DNA of 64,000 bases, taken from contig OY821782.1 of assembly GCA_963682175.1 (NCBI GenBank), forward strand, positions 28,479,741-28,543,740, in the 5' to 3' direction. Source of the stretch: Triglochin maritima (taxonomy: Eukaryota > Streptophyta > Magnoliopsida > Alismatales > Juncaginaceae). This document shows positions 11,292 through 22,477 of this stretch, piece after piece. The position numbers and the translations under genes were made by a program. Numbering within the stretch: the first letter of the stretch is position 1; each line of letters starts with the position of its first letter. The notes beneath the pieces are model-generated. The model saw nothing but the letters and a program-made list of their open reading frames with translations, searched no databases and was not told the DNA's origin.

Positions 11292-12539
11292 TGTATTGGC
11301 ATGTCTAACTTCCTTTTATGAGTGATTGTGTTTTTCATTTCAACTATATTTGTTTGGTTGATGTAGTTGTTCTAGCATAAAATATTATTCTGTCAATAGG
11401 CTGAAGAATGCTTACTCACACGAGCATTCGTCTCTGGCACTTTTGATAGCGAGCAGAGATGAGACTGATCATGAGGAGATCTTGCATGATAGATCCGGAG
11501 AAGTTCATGATCGGATAGTCGCCTTGATTAGGAATCAAGATGAGATCCTCTATGTTGGTGAGGATTGACATGAATGTTCCCACGATTCATGTGACCTATA
11601 GAAGCCAAGTGCGAGCATCACATGTGGCGCCAGGTGACACCTGTATAGTGTTAAGGTGACAATGATGAAGCTTGGGTCAGGTGCAGAGGGGGTGCGACTG
11701 GACTAAGACTTGTATGGTGTTGAGAGACAGACATACTGTTGTGTACAGTATGATCCACCATAACATGTTTGTCATACAACATGTGCTGAGCGACCATTTG
11801 GAAGTGAAAGGATGGATCCATGTTCCTTCACTGTGTGAGTCCAAGACTTGATTGTCATTTAGTTGCCCTCAGTGACCTTCGACGACACCATGAAGCAAAG
11901 AGTTGATGTGGCTACTTTGGGATGTTATCTATGACCATGAGAGATTCGGTCTAAAGAGGCATCTTCGGGAAAGGAGTCAACTCCGAGTGTAATGGTGGTC
12001 TGGGACGAAGGGAAAGGTTTGACTCGACTGCACTAAAAGTATTTGCTGGGCCCAACTGTATTGGATACAGTAGCAAGTACCTTGAGGACAAGAAGGTATT
12101 CTCTCCGAGGGATCGAGATACTGTTCATGTCAAGTGAGTTTCTGAGTAAACTTGGGGAACAGTGATGTGCATTTGACTGCTTAATTGTTATTTTTGTGAG
12201 GATGTTGTCATTCTGGCCTTCTAGTAAGGTTTCTAGTTTGAGACTCCTAATTGAAGGTGCATCACCGGTCGCACGACCCATTTTTCCATATGATCAGAAG
12301 AGTACATGTGTCGGAGACACAGATGGTCTTGTATCAGGGATACATGATCAGAGACTTGCGTATTGTGGATGCATTCTTGGAAGAGAGAAATAGTTGTATA
12401 TATCAGGGATGTATACATATGTGTCGGGGACACATGAAGAGGTGACACATTGCCATCTTATGATTGTATGTATCGGGGATATATACGTATGTGTTAAAGA
12501 CACAAAAGGAGATGACATGTTGTTGACGTGTTGTTGTGC
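11292..12539 (+). other. Copia C1 3' non-coding region (copy A)
   Basis: About 1.25 kb between the polyprotein stop and the PPT with no convincing reading frame. This is long for a copia element. It contains the inverted match to the leader (11369-11385) and a cluster of small hairpins (12307-12504). Confidence 0.65.
12307..12504 (+). repeat. Array of six small hairpins (copy A)
   Basis: Six inverted repeats with three-base loops: TGTGTC/GACACA at 12307-12321 and 12420-12434, TGTATC/GATACA at 12330-12344, longer relatives at 12395-12417 and 12466-12486, and TGTGTT/GACACA at 12490-12504. The first, second and fourth have perfect stems; the others have one or two mismatches. The last four form two doublets about 70 bases apart. 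Confidence 0.75.
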
Positions 12540-12549
12540 AAGTGGGAGA
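12540..12549 (+). other. Polypurine tract of C1
   Basis: AAGTGGGAGA directly before the LTR start, the usual copia PPT form that primes plus-strand DNA. Confidence 0.7.
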
Positions 12550-12936
12550 TATTGGATTAATCTAAGGATTAAGATGATGTTTGCCCAAAGCACTGACACG
12601 TGACACACTCTCATTGACTGCGCATTAGGGTTTAGGGTGGGGCCATCTATATAAAGAGGGGAGCCTCCCATTGGATGGATGATTCTTGTGTGCAAACCCT
12701 AGCTCCACCAAACCCTAGTCGCACCTCTCCCTCTCTCTCCCATTCGTCCCTCCACATCCACGAAGCCAATCCGTGGACTCTTGGGTTGTGGACTCGTGCT
12801 TCTTCTCCAAGAGAGTAGAAGACTGACCGGTGCTCCAGAGGATTCCGTGAGGTGATCGCCGATCCATTCCGCTGCCACAGGTTCTCTCCACCAAAGGTAA
12901 TTCCAAACCTGTAGATTCAATCGTAGATTGCTAACA
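12550..12936 (+). mobile_element. Copia C1 3' LTR (copy A)
   Basis: Starts TATTGGATTAATC (a TG start with one change) right after the PPT and ends CTAACA. It is about 387 bases long, with a TATA box at 12648-12655 and a pyrimidine-rich stretch downstream. No matching 5' LTR is present, so the right end is inferred from the CA terminus alone. Confidence 0.6.
12648..12655 (+). promoter_or_regulatory. TATA box in C1 LTR
   Basis: TATATAAA about 100 bases into the LTR, followed by a C/T-rich leader-like sequence. Confidence 0.55.
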
Positions 12937-13861
12937 CCAACACCACTGGAGCTCCAGCAGCAACCACAACCATGCAGGAAGCTTCCTGCAGCTATGGTTG
13001 CTGGCATGATGGTGCAACACTCGCACCACCAGCCACCTTGCGTGATAGCCAACCCTCTGACCATCACCCCCACGTCTCATCTCATTCAAGGACCAGGAGC
13101 ATACATGAGTTTGCTGCAAATCTCACTGGAGATCGCCAGAGAATAGCCTACAACAACCTCTTCCTAGCCGCACCAACAAGCAACACTTCTTCTAGTAACC
13201 AAACCAGATTTGATTGCAGCTACACCACGTTGGAGGGAGGAGGAGAGGGTCTGGATTTCGTGGGAGAGGGAGGGAAAAAGGATATGGACGACTAGGGTAA
13301 GGTCTGGTTTTGTCTCAAGGAAACAAAGAAAGGCAACAAAAGAATGAGAAATATTCTTCATTAACACTTGCCTAAACACATGCACATCAAATATTGCATC
13401 CAAAATCAGTTCTCCTCTTGCTGACTAGGATGCCACATCATCCTCCCCCAGCCCACTCAGCTGTGGACCCCACGAAATCAGCCTACATTCTAAGAGGAAA
13501 TCAAATCCAAAGTGCAACTTACCAAAATGCAACACCAACATGTGCACCAAAATCTCCCATTGATTCTTCCTTCCTTTTCCTTGCAAAATCAGATCTTCAT
13601 TTGCTGACATGGAGCCACCTCACATGGCCACTCATCACGCCTCACACACCCTTAACAACTAGCCAAGTTGATTTACACAAACAACTCACACCCGATTGAG
13701 TGAATCAGTTACAAGTTGCCAGATGAATCACACCCGTTTGCGAGTCAATTTGACTCGCCCAAAAAGGAAACTTTTCTCCAAAAGAAAACTTTCCCGAAAC
13801 AAAGCATAAAATCACAAAAAATACATCAAGCATAAAGATAACACATAAATAAGTATAAGGA
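12937..13861. other. Unassigned region right of C1
   Basis: Several overlapping open frames of 60-125 codons exist in different frames, none with a recognisable domain. No LTR or repeat match is seen elsewhere in the window apart from the duplication. It may be the remainder of another retroelement or low-copy host sequence. Confidence 0.4.
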
Positions 13862-14101
13862 TTAAATAAGACTTAATAGTGTAGTAGGAGAACGGGTCTT
13901 ACAAGCCGAGTAACGTTTGTCCCAATCGTCTTGGGCAGAATCGTCGATCAGAAAGAAAGGGTTGGTCAGAGGAGCGGGAGAATGACGTACGTTGGGGTCA
14001 GTGAGAGAATGATCTTGTGACTTCTTCTTCCGACGTTCAGTGGCAACCACATCCGGTTCGGGCCATTGCTTGTGACAACTCAACTTCTTTCTTCCCGACA
14101 T
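13862..14101 (-). CDS. Hypothetical 79-aa frame beside the Sirevirus debris
   Basis: The minus-strand frame starts at MSGRKKL and has a basic N-terminus and a C-terminal part around FFLIDDSAQDDWDKRY. It lies just beyond the GGTCGACC-rich array, on the 3' side of the antisense Sirevirus pol. Its style (basic start, then an acidic/aromatic 'F..D.AQ..W.KR' stretch) recalls N-termini of retroelement accessory proteins, but I cannot assign it. It may be only the start of a truncated gene. A longer upstream in-frame start at 14203 adds a hydrophobic segment and looks less likely. Confidence 0.3.
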   Translation of the reverse strand: MSGRKKLSCHKQWPEPDVVATERRKKKSQDHSLTDPNVRHSPAPLTNPFFLIDDSAQDDWDKRYSACKTRSPTTLLSLI

Positions 14102-14289
14102 GAAGAGGGTGGAGAAAGCGAAAATGAAGGGTGGAAATAGTAGAGGAAGAAGGGGGAAGAAAAACGGTTTAAAAACGCGTTTCACTAGTCGAAAGGTGGG
14201 CAAAGGTCGACCGGAGGGAGTGAGCGGTGGTTAGGTTAAAAGAAGTGAAAGGGGAAAATTGAGATGAAAACCACGATTTTACCCCAGAT

Positions 14290-14883
14290 TAAGCAGAAAA
14301 CTGTGTCAACGGTCGACCAGACAGGTATGTGCGGTCGACCGAGTAAAGAATTTGGGTAAAACATTTGTCGATTTGGGCAAGGGTTCGACCGTAAGAAGGA
14401 ATCGGTTGACCGAATAAGAGAGGCAAGAAGTGCCTGAAAATTTCGGTCGGACCACATAGAGTGATTGTAAACCGTAACAAATGGTAGAATCTTCCTAGAA
14501 ATTTCGGTTGAACAACCAATAACAACGGTTGACCGAAAGGCGAGGCAGAATTGCTTGTTATTTTCGGTCAAACCAAAAGAATGCAACGGTCGAACCAAAA
14601 TACTAGGTGAAAACTGACTGAGAGAAACGGTCGGACAAAGGAGACCACTAGTCGAACCTACGCGGTCGATTGGTGAAGAACGGTTTGACCGGTAACTTAA
14701 GTGAACTTATGTACCAGATCGAGAGAGGTCTAACTGGTCGAACAAAACTTGAATTTCGATCGACCGTTTGGAGCCATAAAGGAATTTTTCAGACTAAAAC
14801 ACACTCCCTACCCGTCAAACACAAGAGAAACAAAGAGAGAAAACTCAACAAACATACAATTTACGAAAAAGTTAGGCAAGATG
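14290..14883. repeat. GGTCGACC-rich array, left block
   Basis: Many exact and degenerate copies of GGTCGACC/GGTCGAAC/GGTTGACC are spread over about 600 bases. The motif is the core of the palindromic array in the LTRs of the gag-only element at 25489-30853, so this is probably part of a related Sirevirus LTR or 3' region. Confidence 0.7.
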
Positions 14884-14889
14884 ATTGAA

Positions 14890-15117
14890 TTATATATCAT
14901 TTAAGTTGCACATGCCTAGATTGAGTCGTGTGTGAATGAATTGATCAATATTTAATGGTTTTGTGAAAATATCCGCTAATTGATCCTTTGTAGGCACAAA
15001 TACAAGTTTGATGTCTTCCTTAGTTCCATGATCTCTAAGAAAATGATGTCTGACTTCTATGTGTTTAGTTCTTGAATGAAAAATAGAATTTTTCGAAAGA
15101 TTAATGGCACAAAGATG
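14890..15117 (-). pseudogene. Sirevirus-like RNase H C-terminal fragment, extra copy
   Basis: The minus-strand protein reads FHSRTKHIEVRHHFLRDH and later QLADIFTKPLNIDQF, the conserved end of copia RNase H. It ends in the same place as the longer copy at 15556-16385 and matches it closely, so this is a tandem duplicate of the pol 3' end. Only the last 70 or so residues remain. Confidence 0.85.
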
Positions 15118-15450
15118 GCAAATCGGTCGACCGAAAGGGTAACAAAGAGTTAAACAGACACTTATGGGAAGTTTTTGGTCGGACATGTAATATTAAACGG
15201 TCGACCAAACTTATTAAGCACACATTGCCTGGAAGTTTTCGGTCGCACAAGGAGGATGCACTGGTCGACCGAGGGATCAAAACAATGAAGTAAGACCGGA
15301 TGAAAATTCGGTCGAACGAAGAAGTAAAAGTATAACAATAGCGGTCGACCGAAGAAAATCTTGTTCGACCGATTACTTAAGTGAACTTAAGGATCAGATC
15401 GAGCAGGAAGCAACTGGTGAAATGGAACACTATTCTGGTCGACCAAAAAG
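15118..15450. repeat. GGTCGACC-rich array, right block
   Basis: Second array between the two RNase H copies, with GGTCGACC near 15123, 15200, 15263, 15342 and 15438 plus variants. Array and RNase H end seem to have been duplicated together. Confidence 0.7.
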
Positions 15451-15555
15451 AGTCATAAAATGAAATACAACCCAAAACATATCAAAAATCAAAGAGACTC
15501 AATGAGTATCCCAATCAAGATGCAATTTTCAAAATAATGGCATGATATGACACAA

Positions 15556-16385
15556 TTATAAATCATTTAAGTTGCACATGCCTAGATTGAGTCTTATGTG
15601 ATGGAATTGATCAACATTTAGAGGTTTTGTGAAAATATCCGCCAATTGTTCGTTTGTAGGAACAAATACTAGTTTAATGTCTTCCTTAGTTGCATGATCT
15701 CTAAGAAAATGATGACTCACTTCTATATGTTTTGTTCTTGAATGTAAAATTCGATTTTTCCAAAGATTAATAACACTTGTATTATCACAATAAAATAGGA
15801 GCAGTTTGAAACTCAAGTTTAAGTCTTTGAGGGTTTACCTCATCTATAAGACTTGTGCACAAGCACAACCGGCGACGATATATTCAGCCTCGGTTGTAGA
15901 CAATGCAACATTATTTTGTTTCTTGCTAAACCAAGACCCAAGTGATTTTCCCAAAAATTGGCAAGTACCACTAGTGCTCTTACGATTGAAGATACAACCG
16001 GCATAGTTGGCGTCGCTATAAGCAACAAGATCGAAAACTCTAGCCTTGGGATAAAATAATCCAACATCCGGAGAACCTTTAAGATAGCGAAAAATCCTTT
16101 TCAAAGCATTTAAATGAGATTCTTCAGGACAAGCTTAAAAACGAGCACACAAACATACGAAAAACATGATATCGGGGCGACTATCAGTAGATAAAGTAAA
16201 AATCCGATCATACCACGATATTTCTTGATGTCCACATCTTTGCCATTTTCATCCTTGTCCAATTTCAAGCTTGTGCTCATTGGAGTCTTGTGTGGCTTGT
16301 TATTTTCAAGACCAAAGCGCTTAAGAAGTTCTTTTGTGTATTTTTCTTGGTGTATGAAGTTCACATCTTGTGTTTTCTTGATCTC
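15556..16385 (-). pseudogene. Copia (Sirevirus-like) RT/RNase H fragment, antisense
   Basis: Minus-strand pieces give the RT thumb region (NFIHQEKYTKELLKRFGL), then MKRIFRYLKGSPDVGLFYPK, and an RNase H with YSDANYAG (Asp), TEAEY (Glu) and YCDNTS (Asp), followed by HSRTKHIEVSHHFLRDH. At least two frameshifts separate the pieces, and nothing upstream of the RT end is present. It would have belonged to an autonomous relative of the gag-only element at 25489-30853. Dead fragment. Confidence 0.9.
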
Positions 16386-17935
16386 CGGCGAGCGGAGTGA
16401 AGCAACATCAAAGGCAACTTTGTGCGGCTAGAAGAGAAGTGGTGGACAACATCTCAGGCTAAATTCAAGCACCTCCTTCTGATCCGGTATGCTCCTACCC
16501 CCTTAGCATAAGAGGATATAGAGTGGGTGTTGGACGAAGTTTAGTCCAGCACCATTGGGTTAGCCGTTCTGAGGTTCGGAGTGCACAAGTGGAGATCTAC
16601 CGATTGTGTGGACTGTGGTGCACCATCCGAATTTCAGAGGTGGCTGAGCACCTCCCTCTCTACCATGACCTTGGCTTCATGTTCTCCATTGGTGGTTCAT
16701 GGAGAAACCTGAGGAGATGGGGCTGGGCCATGGAGAGCTGGTTGGGAGAGGTTTTGGCTTGCATGTTGCGAGTTGTGTTAATCACCTTTTGGTGTTTAAT
16801 CCTGTGATCTTTTGGATGTTATGTTCATGCATGATATTGTGATCAAGTCCAGATTTTCTTGCACGTTATGCTTACTTATATTCATGTGTTCTGTTATGAT
16901 TTCGATCAGGCATCATCCATATGAAACGTTATTGATTTCAGATGTTGCATCTACTCGTGATCTGATTTTTGTGTTCAAGCAATGCTGCATGAATCGATTT
17001 GAATGTCAAGATGAAATATCATGTCTGATTTTATTGCAGAAATAACCAATCCATATATGTGTTATGTTTTGTAATCTTATAAGATAAAGTCATTATGTCC
17101 GGTTGAGCATAAGTGGTGTAGTTTCATCCAGACATTAATGCTATCGGTAAAGTGGATTTTTGTCGATCGATTGAGTTAGTAATCAACTTGATTTCCTTCC
17201 AGCAGTAGATGTGAATATATTCATGTTCTGATTTCGTGTGTAGCCTCTAATATTAATGTCATGTTCTCACATTGAAATGCTATTACATCCATCCATGTTA
17301 TATGTTGTCCATTATAAGCTTTGTTGCAACGTGTAACCTTTTTGCATGCATGTATACTATCTTTGGGTATATATATATCTATATAGCTTCCTGATATCAC
17401 ATGCATGTTTTGCCATGTTGGAACACTGATAAACATGTCGTCTCATGTCCACATAAGATCTGATCATGTTCAGAGATTTTAATTTTGATCACATGTATGC
17501 TTTGAAATTGCTAATTCATATCATCGATTGTTGTGTGGTGCAATTTTGATATCTTGTATTGTTAGTCATGGTTATGTTACCCTATTCATGCTGATCTATG
17601 TCTGGTGTGATGTGTTATGCTGTGCTTGTGTATGACCCTTAAGATTTCAGATCACTTAACATCTTTATCATGACCCGTAGACAACTCGTTTAGTTGTTAG
17701 ACGATTTGACCGATCCGGTTAAGATTGGTTGTTGTTGCAGATGCAATTTGAGCCCTAGTTTGGGATGTTTGTTCTGATTATTGATTGGAGTCGTGAGGAA
17801 GGTATTCTTATATTCTCCCTTCAGGTCATTTGGACTCTGTAGCTACACTACAATTTAGTTGCTTACGTAGCTTGCATTGCATTTAATCTGATAAGTAATT
17901 TTGGGCATGTTCTATTTTCTGGGCCGACGAGTTGC
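16386..17935. other. Unassigned 1.5 kb region
   Basis: No recognisable protein and no match to the other repeats here. It is T-rich with scattered CATG, and has an intron-end-like run GTTGTTGTTGCAG near 17730. The 94-codon frame at 16523-16807 has no family resemblance. It could be low-copy host sequence or an unrecognised LTR. Confidence 0.4.
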
Positions 17936-18931
17936 TTATTAAGAACCCAAACAAGAATGAGAAAGTGTCTAAAAGTTATGGCAAAACTCATCAAGTTAAG
18001 TATTCTCATTTAAATAAACAAACATACATTCACATTCATCACATATTACATTAAATAGCATTCATTCCCAATCTTTATTACATGTATAAACATCATCTCC
18101 ATCCCCCAAAGAGGAATGGAACTACTCACTACTTATTAGGAGAACAATTAGAGTAAGAAAGAAGGACATTCTAACTAATTATACTGTGATTAAGAAAACA
18201 AAACTAAGCTAAACATGCAAGCATTAAAAGAGACAACATGAAGAAAAAACTAGAAGAAAATATTTTTATTATTGACTCACATTACAAGTAGCATCTAAAA
18301 CTTGAGTTTTGCTCCAAAGGCTTACTCGAAGTAGAGAGAATGACCACAAGCAATGGGTAGGTTACAAAGAAGGAAGAGGAGTTCTATTTACAGACATAAA
18401 AAAGGCAACTGAGGACAACTCCCCGGTGTGGGACTAATGAAACATACCTAAAATGGACATAAACTACATAAACCACAACCATGCAAAACCAGGTCGGATT
18501 CAGACCAAAATGGATATCCAATTGGAGGTCTTGGGCCACCAATTGGAGGTCACTTTTTGTGTGATATGATCCAATTTGGTAAATACTTCAGGTTCTAATG
18601 TGGGTTGCACTCAGATCGGTTGTTGGAGTCCCGACCTGAATCTACATGCCAAAATAATCCTCATGATGGTGTGGAGTTTCTCAGTTTGCTATTTGGTCCT
18701 TCTGGCTTAGATCCAAGTTCTTCCCTCTTGCAGATGGGTCCTTGTGTATGACGAATAGGTCCAGTTTGCTTCATTTAAGTCATTTTTCTTATATTTCAGT
18801 CATTTTTCTCTTCCCTTCTCTTCTTTATTAGCTAATACCTGGAATATAACAACAAATTCTCGAGTAGCACAAATTTGCGGTAAAATAAAGGATATAGAGC
18901 ATGAGTACGATGTATGATATGCTAATAATCA
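17936..18931 (-). mobile_element. Gypsy LTR fragment L3, antisense
   Basis: Antisense LTR of the G9 family: hairpin region near 18097, antisense TATA region near 18389, paired dyads at 18513-18530 and 18534-18551 (21 bases apart), and a U3 terminus reading TGATTATTAGC on the minus strand, ending at 18931 against the PPT. The U5 end is missing at the left. Confidence 0.8.
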
Positions 18932-19471
18932 AATACCCCCACATTTACCTCTTGCTAGTCCCGAGCAAAACAAAGAAAGAGAAAAATGAAAGAAAGGAAA
19001 ACATACTAAAAACAGGGAAATCCTAACTCACTTTCGTAGGAATCACAGTTGCACTTAGCACGTGCAACAATCCATTAAACCTTCTTGTCTCTAAGGAGGA
19101 GTGTTGTCTCTTGAGGGTTTTTTTGCGGATATACCCACAAAATCCGAACATTGATACATTGTTCGACCTAGCAACACGACTCGATGGACCTACTTTTGTC
19201 GATCATTGGACACGATAATCCTATGAGATGACTCTATATATGTATCTCGTCCACACACCTAGCCTAAGGAGTCATTCATACAAGTTAATTAAGCACTTAA
19301 GTAGAAGACATGGGCCACCTTAATATCCTAAAGTGATACGTTGTGGAAAGTCCAATAAGGTTCTTATTTGTATTTTTTTTCTTTTCTTTTTCATCATTTT
19401 TCTTTCTTTCTGGAGAACAAGGAATTAAAACTGGTTGGTGTTTAATTCGCAGAGGGTCCAGTTTCATGCAT
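18932..19471 (-). other. Gypsy PPT and 3' internal region, antisense
   Basis: Minus strand reads AAATGTGGGGGTATT (PPT, 18932-18946) just before the L3 LTR start. Upstream of it lies sequence homologous to 46900-47302 of G9, including the CTCGGGACTAGC block. Non-coding. Confidence 0.75.
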
Positions 19472-20450
19472 TGATTGAATCAGTTAAAATACCACAAGTG
19501 CACAACCACGTTGAAGCGGTGGCACGTACGGGTCGGTCCACAGGGAGCGCCTGTGAGTCGAATTCACGATACTCAAGTGGGGGGGAAGAAGAGAGAGATG
19601 TGGTCGTAATTAAACTACGATGCGTAGGAAATCGAAAAACAAACAATAAAACTAAACCCTCAGGGGGTAGAGAAAGAATGCGGAAATGAAAATGTGTGTA
19701 GTGTGTTTGTTTAAATGTGCTCATCAAAACATGTCATACATGAAATCCATAAAACTCAAATCCAACATTGCCTCCACATGAAATAAGATAAACATTATCA
19801 TTAAAACAAACAAGACAATAATTGCAATGAAGCTAATATCTTCACATGCATAATGACACAAATCCAACTAAGTCTCCACATAAAATAAGATTTATTACAA
19901 TCATTAAAACATACAAGACATTAATTAGGATAAAGCCAACATGAGCACATGCATGCACATGTCTTGTCTCCTTCTTCCACTCCATCTTTATCCTCACCTC
20001 ACCATTCCGCATAAAATAGACCCACTAATCTAAGCATGTGTTAAGCATCACTCAAGAGCATTAGCATATCAAAGATAAGAGTGAAATCCCATTAGATGGT
20101 TAAGGAAATCATGTGAGATTCAAAGGTAGAACTAACACACACACACACACACTAATGCATCACACAATCACAATACCTTCTTCTCCACCCCCCCCCCCCC
20201 CCCCCAATGGGGATGGACAACTGTCTACTCATATCTAAACTAAAGAGAGCATAAAATCAACATAAACCCATAATGGAAATGAAGAAAAACAAGATTACAC
20301 AAACAACAACATCAAAGAAATTGCATCAAAGGAAAAACACATATTTAAAGAACAAAACTCACAGTTGATTGACATGAAAAGATTACAAAGTATGCTTCTT
20401 CTCCTCCAACTACACTACTGAAAACATGAATTAAACCTAAACTAATGGAG
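19472..20450 (-). mobile_element. Gypsy LTR fragment L4, antisense
   Basis: Begins TGATTGAATC, the reverse complement of a CAATCA LTR end, then antisense U5/R. It resembles L8 (37961-38965) more than G9, so it is a subfamily variant. The R hairpin has expanded into a run of 20 C at 20188-20207. It lacks recognisable U3. The right boundary is approximate. Confidence 0.7.
20188..20207 (+). repeat. Poly-C tract (20 C) in L4
   Basis: A homopolymer of 20 C at the place of the conserved CCACCCCC-AATGGGG hairpin. Probably slippage in situ; also a likely sequencing trouble spot. Confidence 0.9.
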
Positions 20451-20569
20451 TATGGAAGAAAAAATGGGAGAGGAGGGATTACAAAAGATGTATATATCTT
20501 GTAGATGTATATATCTTGTTTATAACAAAAAAGAGAAAAAAATGAAAAGAAGAAGAATAACAAGTGACA

Positions 20570-21600
20570 AGACTCCAAGAGTGAGCATCGGTTGTTGTGG
20601 GCTCCAACCCTTGTGTATTAGGGTCTCATTTGTTTCACGTATTTCTCTCACTTCTTAAGTATCTCACAAGTTTTGAGGGGAATTCGGATTTGTGTCCATC
20701 AACATCACTACGAAAATTTCCTTGTGCTTCAAAGTTTGGTGAGATCATAACTTTTCCATGCAAAAATACATGTAGTGTCATGATTGCATACATTGAGGAC
20801 GATGCATGAAGTAAGTGTGTGTAGGGGGTGCTTTACATTTTTATATATGTGTAGTCAAGTATTTTTCACTTTGTTTTTTTTGTTTGTATTGTTAGGGTCA
20901 TGTTAGTGTGCTGTAATTTACATTGATATATCTACTATACCATGATCGTTGGGTGTCATGTCTTCTTTTGCTTCCTAGTGGTTTAAAATTTTCATTTCTT
21001 TCAAAATCTTCATGTGTTTACGAAAGAAAAAATGTTTTGTGGGATTTGCTTGTGTGTAACATTTGCAAAACCGATGAGAGGCAAACTAGAAAGGAAGCTC
21101 CCAGAATTGACATGAACATGATGCATTAGGATATCTAGCACATCGGCTTTACGTCTTATCTAGTCGTAAGGATGCACCCTGGTTTTCCCTTGGGGAGAGT
21201 AATCATAGAGATTCAGTACTCAAATAAATAAAGAACTCCACCCTGAACATAGTGAGTCAAATAATTCGTGTCTTTTAGTATAAGGAAGTTTGTCGTTTTC
21301 AGGGACCTTTAAACTCCTGTTGTGAAACCATAAGTGTAGGGGTTTTGGTTGCCATCAAGATAATAAATAATAGTTAATTATGGTGTTCTCTCTCCTCACA
21401 CGACTCCTATCACTCGGGAAATTAGGTCTGAGGGGACTTAGTGCCTGGTACTTTCGAGTCATCTGACTTGGGATGCACCGACCGAACTCCCGTTACAAAG
21501 GTGGTAGGGGTCGCCCTATGTGGAGATTTAGGGGAAGGTGTACGTGATAGTGTAAGACCTCATAGACAATGATGCACGAAACCCGACCTTGAGAAAATTA
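20570..21600 (+). other. Gypsy conserved 3' non-coding block, forward
   Basis: Homologous to 45800-46800 of G9, to 36640-37660, and to 24088-25000 antisense. It includes the GTTGTGGGCTCCAACCC start, the ATGCATTAGGATATCTAG section and the GACCGAACTCCCGTTAC section. No credible coding frame. Confidence 0.8.
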
Positions 21601-22477
21601 AACAACAACTAGTAAGAAGAAAAGACATAAATGAAGCAAAATAAACCTCTCTGCCATGCACAAGGACCCACTACAACTGGGAATGACATGGACGTAAGTC
21701 CAAAGGGACCAAATAGCAAACCAAAAAACTCCACACCATCATGCGGAGTTTTTTGGTAATTAGATTGTGGTACAGTCTCAAATCACTGACCAGGACACAC
21801 CCCACGTGCATAATTGAAAAGCTTAAGTTGACGCACGAAATTAAGTCCCATTGGACCAATTTGGACCGCCAATTGGTGGTCCATTTTAATCAGAATCCGA
21901 CTGGGTTTCGCACAGATATGGGTTATGTGTTTATGTCTATTATGGGAATGTTTCATTATTCTGACATCGGGGGATTTATCATGTCTATAAATATAACTTT
22001 TCTTCCTCCTTTATAACCTACCCATTGCTTGGTGGCCATTATCTCTACTTGGACTAAGCCTTTGGAGCAAAACTCACGTGGGAGATGCTACTTGTAATTT
22101 CAGTCATTAATAAAATAATTTCTTCTAGTTTTATCTTCATGTTGTCTCTTTTAATGCTTGCATGTTTAGGTTACTTTCATTTTCTTAATTGTAGTATAAT
22201 TACTTAGAATGTCCTTCTTTCTTACTGCAATTGTTCATTTAATGTGTAGTGAGTAGTTCTACCCCCCTTTGGGGGTGGAGATGATGCTTATACATGTAAT
22301 AAAGATTGGGAATGAGTTTTATCTTATGCAATATGTTATGAATGTGAATGTATGCTCGTTTGTTTAAATGAGAGTACTTAACTTGATGGGTTTTGCGGCA
22401 ACTTTAAGACACTTCTCATACATGTTTAGGTTCTTCATAATCATATTGCTTCTGCTCATGTTAATCAGCTAGGTTAG

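Larger units (their letters stand above)
1..13365. repeat. Large direct duplication, copy A
   Basis: This segment recurs at 50628-64000 in the same orientation. The offset is 50627 before the AT microsatellite near 2032 and 50635 after it. I found three base differences (479 G/C, 979 C/T, 1250 A/T) and one 8-base length change in the AT run. Every predicted reading frame right of 2300 is identical in the two copies. Both copies are cut by the window edges, so the true length is unknown. This is either a very recent segmental duplication or an assembly artefact. Confidence 0.97.

Noticed and set aside
12699..13295. Open frames on both strands as a host gene
   Set aside because: They overlap the C1 LTR promoter region and each other in several frames, have no recognised domain and no consistent start.
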